Positions 1 to 5,859 of a DNA stretch of 5,897 nt are shown here, one piece after another. The translations under genes were made by a program, and so were the position numbers. Source of the stretch: an uncultured cyanobacterium (lineage in GTDB: Bacteria; Cyanobacteriota; Vampirovibrionia; Gastranaerophilales; Gastranaerophilaceae); NCBI GenBank assembly GCA_947073895.1, contig CAMTNN010000103.1, positions 1 through 5,897 of the forward strand, read 5' to 3'. Position 1 is the first letter of the stretch, and each line of letters starts with the position of its first letter. The notes below the pieces were generated by a model. It did not search any database and was not told the DNA's origin. It saw only the letters and a list, made by a program, of their open reading frames with translations.

Positions 1-615
1 AATGTCCATCCAACAGATCCGTTGAATTTTGTTGATATAGAGTCTTATGCAGACAAACTTAAAAGCGCTCATGCTAAAACAGGATTGGACGAAGCAGTTA
101 TCACAGGTTTAGCAAAAATCGAAGGTCATAAACTAGCAGTTGCTGTTATGGATTTTGATTTTATGGGTGGTTCCATGGGAAGTGTTGTGGGAGAAAAAGT
201 TACAAGAATTATGGAAAAAGCTCTTGCTCTTAAACTTCCTATGCTTGCAATTACCTCATCAGGTGGTGCAAGAATGCAGGAAAGTGCGTTAAGCTTAATG
301 CAGATGGCCAAAACTTCATGCGCAGTCGGCAAGCTTGATGAAGCAGGTTTGTTATATATTAACCTGCTTACTGAACCAACTTTCGGCGGTATTACTGCAA
401 GTTTCGGAACATTAGGTGATATTATTATTGCAGAACAAGGCGCAAGAATAGGTTTTGCAGGCAGAAGAGTTATTGAACAGACAATTCGCCAAAAGTTACC
501 GGAAGATTTCCAGACAGCAGAATACCTGCTTAAATACGGACAGGTTGATATCGTTTCTAAACGTAAAAACCTAAGAAAAACACTGGCAAATATTTTGGAT
601 ATGCATGGAGTATAA
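1..615 (+). CDS. accD: Acetyl-CoA carboxylase carboxyltransferase subunit beta, 5'-partial
   Basis: This is the beta subunit of the acetyl-CoA carboxylase carboxyltransferase, which with AccA moves the carboxyl group from carboxybiotin on BCCP to acetyl-CoA, giving malonyl-CoA for fatty acid synthesis in the cytosol. The frame is open from base 1, so the start lies upstream. The 204 codons present match the crotonase-fold core of a family usually near 280-300 residues; the N-terminal zinc ribbon is outside the window. Fragment residues 51-60 read [10 protein letters not shown], 86-94 SSGGARMQE (the glycine pair expected to form an oxyanion hole), 98-106 SLMQMAKTS, 129-140 [12 protein letters not shown] and 150-161 [12 protein letters not shown]. 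The TTG at 22 falls inside conserved sequence and is not a start. The protein ends without a long tail after [10 protein letters not shown]. accA begins three bases after the stop, so the two subunits are co-transcribed. The identification is certain. Confidence 0.97.
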   Translation, partial: NVHPTDPLNFVDIESYADKLKSAHAKTGLDEAVITGLAKIEGHKLAVAVMDFDFMGGSMGSVVGEKVTRIMEKALALKLPMLAITSSGGARMQESALSLMQMAKTSCAVGKLDEAGLLYINLLTEPTFGGITASFGTLGDIIIAEQGARIGFAGRRVIEQTIRQKLPEDFQTAEYLLKYGQVDIVSKRKNLRKTLANILDMHGV

Positions 616-618
616 AAC

Positions 619-1575
619 ATGGCTATAACATTAGATTTTGAACAAGAAATCATTGAATTGCAAATTGAACTCGATAAATTAAGACAAATCAATGAAAATC
701 CAAAGATTAATTTGGATAATCAAATAAAAGATTTTGAAGAAAAAATAAGTATACGTAAACAGGAGGTGTATTCAAACTTGAAACCTTCAGAAAAATTACA
801 AATTGCAAGACACCAAGAACGTCCAAAGTTCCTTGATTATGTTGAGCTTATATGTGAAGACTTTATGGAATTCCATGGTGACAGAGAAGGAATGGATGAT
901 AGAGCAATCATCGGTGGTATAGCTAAAATCGATGGCAAGCCTGTTATGATTATCGGAATTCAAAAAGGTAAGACCACAAAAGAGAATTTAGAATACAATT
1001 TTGGTATGCCACAACCACAAGGCTACAGAAAAGCTCTTAGATTAATGAAGCACGCTAATAAGTTTAATCTTCCAATCATAACTTTAATTGATACTCCGGG
1101 TGCTTATCCTGGAATTAAAGCAGAAGAAACTGGTCAGGGTGCTGCAATTGCTGTTAATTTAAGAGAGATGTCAAAATTTAGCGTGCCAATCGTTGCAATT
1201 ATTACAGGTGAAGGCTGCAGTGGCGGCGCATTGGGATTAGGAGTTGCTGATAGAGTAATGATGCTTGAGCATGCTTATTATACAGTAATTTCACCTGAAG
1301 GATGTGCATCAATTCGTTGGCGTGATGCAGCAAAATTTGCAGAAGCAGCTGAAGCTCTTAAAATTACTTCAAAAGATTTATTAGAATTCGGTATTATTGA
1401 TGAAGAAATCAAAGAGCCTGTAGGCGGAGCACATGTTGATTATAAAGCTACAGCTGATAATATGAAATCTTCCATCAAGACTGCAATTGATGAATTGTCA
1501 AAACTTTCTGTAGAACAACTACGTGAAGAAAGATACAACAAATTCCGCGCAATGGGAAGATTTATCGAAGGCTAA
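619..1575 (+). CDS. accA: Acetyl-CoA carboxylase carboxyltransferase subunit alpha
   Basis: This is the alpha subunit of the heterotetrameric carboxyltransferase, the partner of the upstream AccD. It is 318 residues, normal for the family. Residues 1-50 form a charged helical N-terminus. The crotonase-like core follows: LKPSEKLQIARH at 54-65, FHGDRE at 85-90, GIQKGKTTKEN at 113-123, FGMPQPQGYRKALRLM at 128-143, IDTPGAYPG at 157-165, EETGQGAAIAVNL at 169-181, GEGCSGGALGLG at 197-208 (the expected oxyanion-hole glycines) and ISPEGCASI at 224-232. The ATG is supported by a GGAG at 607-610, inside the end of accD, eight bases upstream. Stoichiometric expression with AccD is expected from the three-base gap. 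The stop TAA overlaps the stop of the convergent gene. No feature suggests inactivation. Confidence 0.98.
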   Translation: MAITLDFEQEIIELQIELDKLRQINENPKINLDNQIKDFEEKISIRKQEVYSNLKPSEKLQIARHQERPKFLDYVELICEDFMEFHGDREGMDDRAIIGGIAKIDGKPVMIIGIQKGKTTKENLEYNFGMPQPQGYRKALRLMKHANKFNLPIITLIDTPGAYPGIKAEETGQGAAIAVNLREMSKFSVPIVAIITGEGCSGGALGLGVADRVMMLEHAYYTVISPEGCASIRWRDAAKFAEAAEALKITSKDLLEFGIIDEEIKEPVGGAHVDYKATADNMKSSIKTAIDELSKLSVEQLREERYNKFRAMGRFIEG

Positions 1576-2351
1576 TTTTCAAAAAACAGGTTCATAAACT
1601 CGATATCATCATAATCTATATATGCAGTCTGCATAAGATTTCTGCCGGTTTTTATGGTAACTTCGTTAACCTGATTTTTACGAATTAGGCTTGATGGAAC
1701 ACGTATACGCTGTCCGTCGCCGTTTATTTGAATTTCAGAAATTTTGTTTCCGTTAAAATAAACTTCAGGCGGCGATGCAAAAGCAGTTGTAATCTGATTT
1801 TGCCCCATAGAGCGAGCCATATCGGTATCTATACCGATAATTGAGCCTATTACAAGAAAAATCGGCTTATTAAGCTTAAGATTTTTTAAAGTAAATCTTT
1901 TTGTATAGAACGGTCCTATTGTTTCCATTCTGAATTCACCTGCATTAGCAGATAAATCGGAATAGTTATTGTCCCCCAAGTGGTACATATTAGAATCAAT
2001 CACCATTCCGTCAGAATTTGATTTTTCGATTCCAACAACAATCGGAGCTGAAAGAGTTTTTTCAGAAATTGTCATAGAATATGGCTTGTAGTTTTCCTTT
2101 TGAACCGACATAATACTTGTACCGTCAATATAAGTATCCAATTCAAAAAAACCATCCGAATCGGTTTTAGTTGAGTACCTTTCTTTTGGTAGAGTAATTT
2201 GAGCTCCGCCAACACCTGCTCCTGTATTTTTATCAATAATACGGCTTGAATTACCACGGCCTTGGGCGCTCACACCGCCTTCAAAAGTCGAAGCAGCATT
2301 AGCACTCAGAGAGAATATTAATAACATAGTTAACAATAATATTTTTTTCAT
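1572..2351 (-). CDS. Predicted secreted protein with carboxypeptidase-regulatory-like domain
   Basis: This 259-residue protein of unknown role is probably exported by the Sec pathway. Residues 1-19 form a classic signal peptide: MKK, a hydrophobic core, and A-N-A at 17-19 as a cleavage signal. No lipobox cysteine is present, so it is not a lipoprotein. Residues about 36-108 (starting RIIDKNTGAGVGGAQITLP, with TDSDGFFELD at 63-72) have the pattern of a carboxypeptidase-regulatory-like / transthyretin-type beta domain, often an accessory domain of cell-surface proteins. Residues about 120-259 are beta-rich. VYFNGNKI at 197-204, IRVPSSLI at 216-223 and DYDDIEFMNL at 246-255 resemble a jelly-roll (galactose-binding-like) domain; that is an inference. 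No catalytic motif is visible. The ATG gives a well-formed signal peptide but has no clear Shine-Dalgarno site. The gene converges on accA with a four-base overlap. Confidence 0.85.
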   Translation of the reverse strand: MKKILLLTMLLIFSLSANAASTFEGGVSAQGRGNSSRIIDKNTGAGVGGAQITLPKERYSTKTDSDGFFELDTYIDGTSIMSVQKENYKPYSMTISEKTLSAPIVVGIEKSNSDGMVIDSNMYHLGDNNYSDLSANAGEFRMETIGPFYTKRFTLKNLKLNKPIFLVIGSIIGIDTDMARSMGQNQITTAFASPPEVYFNGNKISEIQINGDGQRIRVPSSLIRKNQVNEVTIKTGRNLMQTAYIDYDDIEFMNLFFEN

Positions 2352-2375
2352 ACCGGTATTATTTAACTTTCTTTT

Positions 2376-2405
2376 ATTATAAAAAATTCGTCTTACTAAT
2401 ATCTA
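2376..2405 (-). promoter_or_regulatory. Probable promoter of the secreted-protein gene
   Basis: Reading the minus strand, TAGATA (2405-2400, four of six matches to TTGACA) is followed after 18 bases by a perfect TATAAT (2381-2376). The expected start of transcription near 2369 gives a leader of about 18 bases before the ATG at 2351. The leader lacks a strong ribosome binding site. The -10 match is seen directly; promoter function is inferred. Confidence 0.45.
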
Positions 2406-2437
2406 TAAGGCTATTTTAGAAAAAGTAAAAATAATAA

Positions 2438-2466
2438 TTGAAATTTAATTATTTTTCTGTTTTAAT
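2438..2466 (+). promoter_or_regulatory. Promoter of the tRNA-Leu gene
   Basis: TTGAAA (2438-2443) and TTTAAT (2461-2466) each match the sigma-70-type consensus at five of six positions and are separated by the ideal 17 bases. Transcription would start near 2473-2474, about seven bases before the mature 5' end of the tRNA, as expected for a monocistronic tRNA gene. Divergent transcription of the secreted-protein gene starts about 100 bases away. Confidence 0.65.
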
Positions 2467-2480
2467 ATGTTTAACGGCTT

Positions 2481-2564
2481 GCCGATGTGATGGAATTGGT
2501 AGACGTGCCAGACTCAAAATCTGGTGTAGGCAACTACGTGCCGGTTCGACCCCGGCCATCGGCA
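2481..2564 (+). tRNA. tRNA-Leu (anticodon CAA)
   Basis: This is a class II tRNA of 84 bases that decodes UUG. The acceptor stem GCCGATG (2481-2487) pairs with CATCGGC (2557-2563), with discriminator A at 2564. The anticodon stem CCAGA (2508-2512) pairs with TCTGG (2520-2524) around the loop CTCAAAA, putting the anticodon CAA at 2515-2517. The long variable arm has stem GTAG/CTAC (2526-2529 with 2534-2537) around GCAA. The T arm pairs GCCGG with CCGGC around TTCGACC (2545-2551). The long variable arm and the A discriminator both fit leucine. The 3' CCA is not encoded and must be added after transcription. Confidence 0.97.
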
Positions 2565-2571
2565 TTTTAAT

Positions 2572-2600
2572 AAAAAACTCTCCAATTAGGAGAGTTTTTT
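2572..2600. terminator. Bidirectional intrinsic terminator
   Basis: A perfect 12-bp inverted repeat (2572-2583 with 2589-2600) has a GC-containing stem end CTCTCC/GGAGAG, a five-base AATTA loop and flanking A and T runs. On the plus strand it lies eight bases after the tRNA and ends in T6. On the minus strand it begins one base after the stop codon of the PHP gene and also ends in T6. It therefore probably terminates both converging transcripts. Confidence 0.9.
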
Positions 2601-2601
2601 A

Positions 2602-3978
2602 TTATGCAAATTTCCCTGAATGATTATCTCTTCCGCCAAAGTTAAACAAATTAAACCTATCAAGAATATCATGATATTTACCAAGCTCTTCTCGCCCGAT
2701 ATTATCCCCGAACGGATATGCTTGATGAAATTTTTCCGCAAATCTCAATGTGCCTTTTGAACGCATAATATATGAGCGCATTTTATCAAAACATTCTTCT
2801 TGCGTAAAATTCTGCATTGTAAAACCAGGATGCGCAAAGGCAAGATAACCACGCTCTTTTAAAACATAATTTGCAATATCATCAAAATTGTTTTCATACT
2901 CTGAGACAGCAACACCATTTTCTACTTTTGGAAAAAATTCTTTGATAGAATTTGTAATTCTATCATAAGTTTCAGGAGTAGTTGTTTGAATATTTTCTTC
3001 TTTCAAATACTCAGACAGACCTCCGGGCGTGCGTTTATCAACCTTTAAAGCCATAATAGTTGTTTCAAAGAACTCTTTCTCATCTTTCTTTTGTTCGCGT
3101 GCAATATCAACAAGCCTTGTTTTGAGTTGAAGATAGTCGTGAATATTCCAATGTTGGTTTAGTAAATAATGTTTTCCTTTTGATTTATCTAAAAACTTTT
3201 CATATTCAGCCTGAGAAAAATTATATCCACTGTTTTCGACATTGGCTTTGTCAATCACATTTTTCACCTGCAAAGCACGTTTAGTATACAGATTAGAAAA
3301 GAATTTTTCCGTATTTTCAGAAAACGGGTTAATATTATAAATCAACATTTCAGGCATTTGCACATCAGATTGATATTTTTGAAAACGCACACTGTTTTCA
3401 GAACATCTTTCAACAAAACTTAATTCGGACGCAGGAACAAATTTTATATTTTTATACTTATCAGGATTTTCTGCAATAAGTTTCAGAGCCTCTTTTACAC
3501 CATCAACTCCATCGTGGTCGGTTAGAGCGAAAATAAACTTTTTCCCGTTAATTTGATTTAACTTATCTCCATAATTTGCAGCCTGCTCCATAATTTCCTG
3601 AACACTTGCACGTCCGTCTGAAAAATTAGAATGCGAGTGTAAATCAGCTAAAAAGGTTCCGTTTTTAAGATTTTCTGCACTCATAACAAAATTTTCTTCT
3701 TTAAGCTTCGGAATCTCACGTAAAAACTCTTCTTTTGTCATAACCGACTCTAACTCGGAAGGTTTAACATTCCTGTTCAATTCTTTTGACAATCCTTGTG
3801 CAAGTTCTACCAAATATTTATCAGGAGTTTTTCTGCGCGCAAGCATATATGCCGTGGTAGCTGCCGCTGTAAGAGCTAAAGTACAACCGCCATAAATCAA
3901 TTTTTTATTCTTTTGTTTTTTATCAGATTTTTTTTGCTTTGAAGCACAAAATATAGGGGAAATCGTTTCAACTTTCAT
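2602..3978 (-). CDS. Membrane-anchored PHP-domain metal-dependent phosphoesterase
   Basis: This 458-residue protein carries the metal-ligand set of the PHP (polymerase and histidinol phosphatase) superfamily, which hydrolyses phosphoesters using a two- or three-metal centre. The motifs are D112-L-H114-S-H116 (followed by NFSDG), D154-H155-D156, E185 in ASELSF, H383 in FAHPGF and D451-N-H453 near the end. All expected ligands are present, so it is probably active; the substrate cannot be told. A helical, charged insertion at about 225-370 makes it longer than small PHP enzymes such as RNase AM (YciV). Residues 27-47 are a probable membrane helix after a Lys-rich stretch (15-26). RRK follows the helix, so topology is ambiguous. 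The ATG is six bases from GAGG (3988-3985), which overlaps the end of the upstream gene, so the two genes are likely translationally coupled. It could instead be a soluble protein with a hydrophobic tag. Confidence 0.88.
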   Translation of the reverse strand: MKVETISPIFCASKQKKSDKKQKNKKLIYGGCTLALTAAATTAYMLARRKTPDKYLVELAQGLSKELNRNVKPSELESVMTKEEFLREIPKLKEENFVMSAENLKNGTFLADLHSHSNFSDGRASVQEIMEQAANYGDKLNQINGKKFIFALTDHDGVDGVKEALKLIAENPDKYKNIKFVPASELSFVERCSENSVRFQKYQSDVQMPEMLIYNINPFSENTEKFFSNLYTKRALQVKNVIDKANVENSGYNFSQAEYEKFLDKSKGKHYLLNQHWNIHDYLQLKTRLVDIAREQKKDEKEFFETTIMALKVDKRTPGGLSEYLKEENIQTTTPETYDRITNSIKEFFPKVENGVAVSEYENNFDDIANYVLKERGYLAFAHPGFTMQNFTQEECFDKMRSYIMRSKGTLRFAEKFHQAYPFGDNIGREELGKYHDILDRFNLFNFGGRDNHSGKFA

Positions 3979-3981
3979 GTA

Positions 3982-5151
3982 TTACCTCAAACTCTCCAAT
4001 AACCGCTGATATCTATTTGAAATATCATCATCGTTTTTAAAAAACTGTACAAACCTTGTTCCTTCATCATTAGACGATGATTTTATAACGTCTTTTACTA
4101 ATTCATATTTAGTCTCAACATCCATGCCGGCAAAATCTCTTTCTAACTGCTCTCTGTGACGAAGCTTTGATTTCAAATACCCGTTATTTATTCTCTCCTG
4201 CCATGCACTATTTTGTGTAACATTAGACTTTCTGGCAAACATAGAAGCTTTTATTTTTGAAAACAATTCATCTGTTTTACCTGTTGGATTTTTTCTTAAA
4301 TTCGATAAAACTGTTTCTATAAAAAAGGCAAAATTCTTAGCTCCTTCACGTTCATAAGAAGGCAGTGTTCTTGCAATTGCCCTGTTTAATATAGCCGCGT
4401 TATATGGATCAGTTTCAGAACTATTAACCGCATCGGGATATTTTTTCTCAACATTATGTATTCCAAAAATAGCTGAAGCAAACATCCTAAAAAAACTACC
4501 TCCGCCCATTATTTCACGAACAAATAGTTTATAAGAAGCCAAATCCATTTTACTCAACATGGATAAAACCTGATTCTTTGTATAAACATCAGGAAAAGTA
4601 TCTGGATGATTCAAACTGACAATCCTTTGGTCTAAATTATGCCACAACTGCCCTTTGAACTCATTAGTAAGAGTTTCATCAGACAAATACGGGTGGTTTC
4701 CCTCAATAATAATATAGCCTTTATCCAAATCGCTTCCCGGAAAAGCTTTTCTTAACCCCAAAGAACAGGTTGTATCATACCCAGAATCTATAATTCCATA
4801 AGAACGGGAATTCAAATCAGTAGAAACATTTTGAATACAGGTTCGAAATGTATTATCAATATTCTGACTTATTAAAGCAAGATTAGGAAACTTGGTAAAC
4901 TCACAAAATTGTTGAATAAACCTCGATTTATCAAATATGGTTGTTAATTTATCCAAAAAAGAATAGTTATTCTGTCGTATTACCTTATTATAAGGAGAAG
5001 TCTTATCACTGTGTACATCCAAATATTTAGCGCTTCTCAACCTTTCCCAAAAACACAGTGCATCCTGATAATCTTTTACTACCCCTGATTGCAGGCGTTG
5101 AGGAGTTCCCTTAAAATTCACGTTGGCGGATTTCGCATTAACTCTTAACAT
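3982..5151 (-). CDS. Protein of unknown function with a nucleotidyltransferase-like GSDLD motif and N-terminal VNFKG tag
   Basis: I do not recognise the family. The protein has 389 residues from the ATG at 5151. A GTG nine bases upstream (5160) is possible, but GGTG before the ATG fits a ribosome site at about eight bases, and MLRVNAKSANVNFKG then puts the tag at residues 10-15. There is no signal peptide and no clear membrane helix, so it is predicted to be soluble. Residues about 117-150 hold I-D-S-G (121-124) and then S-L-G-L-R-K-A-F-P-G-S-D-L-D (130-143), followed by a hydrophobic strand YIII. This resembles the G-S...R...P-x-S-D-x-D signature of nucleotidyltransferases of the GlnD/DUF294 type, in which D141 and D143 would bind metal. 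A third acidic residue is not obvious; D174, D184 and D188 are candidates. The C-terminal third is helical and charged (KSKLRHREQLERDF at about 327-340). It leads the operon with the PHP gene three bases downstream. Confidence 0.8.
   Translation of the reverse strand: MLRVNAKSANVNFKGTPQRLQSGVVKDYQDALCFWERLRSAKYLDVHSDKTSPYNKVIRQNNYSFLDKLTTIFDKSRFIQQFCEFTKFPNLALISQNIDNTFRTCIQNVSTDLNSRSYGIIDSGYDTTCSLGLRKAFPGSDLDKGYIIIEGNHPYLSDETLTNEFKGQLWHNLDQRIVSLNHPDTFPDVYTKNQVLSMLSKMDLASYKLFVREIMGGGSFFRMFASAIFGIHNVEKKYPDAVNSSETDPYNAAILNRAIARTLPSYEREGAKNFAFFIETVLSNLRKNPTGKTDELFSKIKASMFARKSNVTQNSAWQERINNGYLKSKLRHREQLERDFAGMDVETKYELVKDVIKSSSNDEGTRFVQFFKNDDDISNRYQRLLESLR
3985..3988 (-). promoter_or_regulatory. 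Shine-Dalgarno site of the PHP gene inside the upstream gene
   Basis: GAGG is read on the minus strand six bases before the ATG at 3978. It spans the last sense codon of the 389-residue gene up to its TAA (3984-3982), so ribosomes finishing the upstream gene stop on this site. It supports the chosen start and coupling of the two genes. Confidence 0.75.
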
Positions 5152-5184
5152 AATACACACCGTTTATTTACACACTATACTATA

Positions 5185-5212
5185 ATTAAACCGCGTAAAA
5201 TATTTTTTGCAA
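5185..5212 (-). promoter_or_regulatory. Possible promoter of the two-gene minus-strand operon
   Basis: On the minus strand, TTGCAA (5212-5207, four of six to the -35) is followed after 16 bases by TTTAAT (5190-5185, five of six to the -10). Overlapping TATAGT matches at 5184-5179 and 5179-5174 are alternative -10 boxes without a well-placed -35. The start of transcription would be around 5165-5178, leaving a leader of about 15-30 bases before the ATG at 5151. Confidence 0.4.
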
Positions 5213-5223
5213 CTTATTTATAA

Positions 5224-5400
5224 TTACAGTGCATTATCAGTCAAATCTGTAACTCCATTCATTGCTGCTTCACCAATCGCTGAACCTGCTAAAACCGATA
5301 ATCCACCTATTATTGGCGCGGTTTTCTTTAATACATTTTTAGAATCAACATAAACATCCCCCTTAGCACTTTAACAATATAAATTATATTTAACTTGCAT
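5224..5400 (-). pseudogene. Small Gly/Ala-rich protein gene interrupted by one in-frame TAA
   Basis: Read on the minus strand from the ATG at 5400, nine codons (MQVKYNLYC) run into TAA (5373-5371). The same frame then continues as SAKGDVYVDS and KNVLKKTAPI up to TAA at 5226-5224. After the first stop, 48 sense codons look like real protein: a short charged segment, a Gly/Ala-rich hydrophobic stretch (IIGGLSVLAG at about 30-39, then SAIGEAAMNG) and a polar tail ending TDNAL. No usual start codon lies between the stop and the hydrophobic stretch; the only later ATG would give a 12-residue remnant. AAAAGG (5409-5404) precedes the first ATG at a short distance. The family is not recognised. A single nonsense mutation in a small tagged protein is the simplest reading. 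Chance openness is possible, since the frame is short. Confidence 0.5.
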
Positions 5401-5429
5401 TGTCCTTTTGAATAAATAAAATGAGAGCA

Positions 5430-5433
5430 GAGG
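5430..5433 (+). promoter_or_regulatory. Shine-Dalgarno site that sets the start of the 69-residue gene
   Basis: GAGG lies five bases before the ATG at 5439. The earlier in-frame ATG at 5421 has only AT-rich sequence before it and would place this site inside the coding region, so 5439 is preferred. Confidence 0.65.
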
Positions 5434-5438
5434 TGTGT

Positions 5439-5648
5439 ATGAAAATAAATAGTATAAACAATAGCTACCAAAAACAATTCAATTCATCTATTTCTTTTAA
5501 TAAAAACAGAATAAAAAGAGAAAATGGCTATATAATGATACCAGAAAAAAAATATGAAAGAGATAAGTGGCTTGAACGTTGTTTTTTTATATTACTTCTT
5601 TTAATAGAATTTATTCGTGGTTATGATAATAAACCACCTAAGCTATAA
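5439..5648 (+). CDS. Small tagged single-pass membrane protein, function unknown
   Basis: This is a 69-residue hypothetical protein that I do not recognise. The N-terminus MKINSINNSY leads to SISFNKN at 17-23, which resembles the F-x-G/K tags of other proteins in this window. A basic region (NRIKRENG, 23-30; KKYERDKWLER, 37-47) precedes a strongly hydrophobic segment at about 48-58 (CFFILLLLIEF), then a short polar tail GYDNKPPKL. The hydrophobic run is short for a membrane helix, so a membrane-associated amphipathic anchor is also possible. The start at 5439 is chosen over 5421 because GAGG sits five bases upstream. No convincing promoter is visible. The next, broken, gene begins two bases after its stop, suggesting a former two-gene unit. 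Confidence 0.6.
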   Translation: MKINSINNSYQKQFNSSISFNKNRIKRENGYIMIPEKKYERDKWLERCFFILLLLIEFIRGYDNKPPKL

Positions 5649-5650
5649 TC

Positions 5651-5843
5651 ATGAAATTAATTTCCGACAAATACAAAATTTCACATTATACATTTAAATC
5701 AGGACTTAGTAATTTTACATCATGGGATCGAATCTAGTTTAAAGTAGAAGCACTATTTTTTTGAAGAAGAAAATTCTATAGAAAATCTAAAAACTTTACC
5801 TAAAGAGTTCTTATTAATATTGCAAAAACTTTTTAGTCTATAA
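5651..5843 (+). pseudogene. Small gene broken by a TAG and a one-base shift in a T7 run
   Basis: From the ATG at 5651, 28 codons (MKLISDKYKI through SNFTSWDRI) end at TAG 5735-5737. The same frame continues FKVEALFF into TGA at 5762. Removing one T from the T7 run at 5756-5762 joins this to EEENSIENLKTLPKEF and LLILQKLFSL, which ends at TAA 5841-5843. With both lesions repaired the product is about 63 residues, with an acidic middle and an amphipathic leucine-rich C-terminus. The two halves make one coherent small protein, which argues for a decayed gene. The family is not recognised. It begins two bases after the 69-residue gene and has no clear ribosome site of its own, so it was probably read by coupling. 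Either lesion could be a sequencing error, but both together favour decay. Confidence 0.5.
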
Positions 5844-5850
5844 TTCTTTA

Positions 5851-5859
5851 TGCTAAAAT
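5851..5859 (+). promoter_or_regulatory. Probable extended -10 promoter firing out of the window
   Basis: TGCTAAAAT (5851-5859) matches the extended -10 form TGnTATAAT at all but one position. No good -35 is seen, which an extended -10 tolerates. Transcription would start near 5866 and leave the right edge. The only ATG in frame with open sequence is at 5876 (MRDPPLM, cut by the edge), without a ribosome site, so what is transcribed cannot be told. Confidence 0.35.

Noticed and set aside
126..692. Long minus-strand open frame across accD
   Set aside because: It lies antisense to unmistakable AccD coding sequence, and its translation is a Cys/Ser/Ile-rich product typical of a reverse-strand shadow.
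2072..2257. 61-codon minus-strand frame inside the secreted-protein gene
   Set aside because: It lies within a convincing gene in another frame and has no ribosome site or recognisable composition.
2438..2623. 61-codon plus-strand frame covering the tRNA
   Set aside because: It starts at a TTG in the tRNA promoter and runs through the tRNA and terminator, so it is not a gene.
5371..5737. Stop-codon reassignment (TAA or TAG read as sense) to explain the two interrupted small genes
   Set aside because: accA and the PHP gene end at TAA or TAG at natural family ends, and one broken gene also needs a frameshift, so ordinary decay is simpler.
5833..5858. TTTTAG...CTAAAA inverted repeat as a terminator after the broken gene
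   Set aside because: The stem is six mostly A/T pairs with a loop of about 14 bases and no T tract, and its right arm overlaps the extended -10 promoter.
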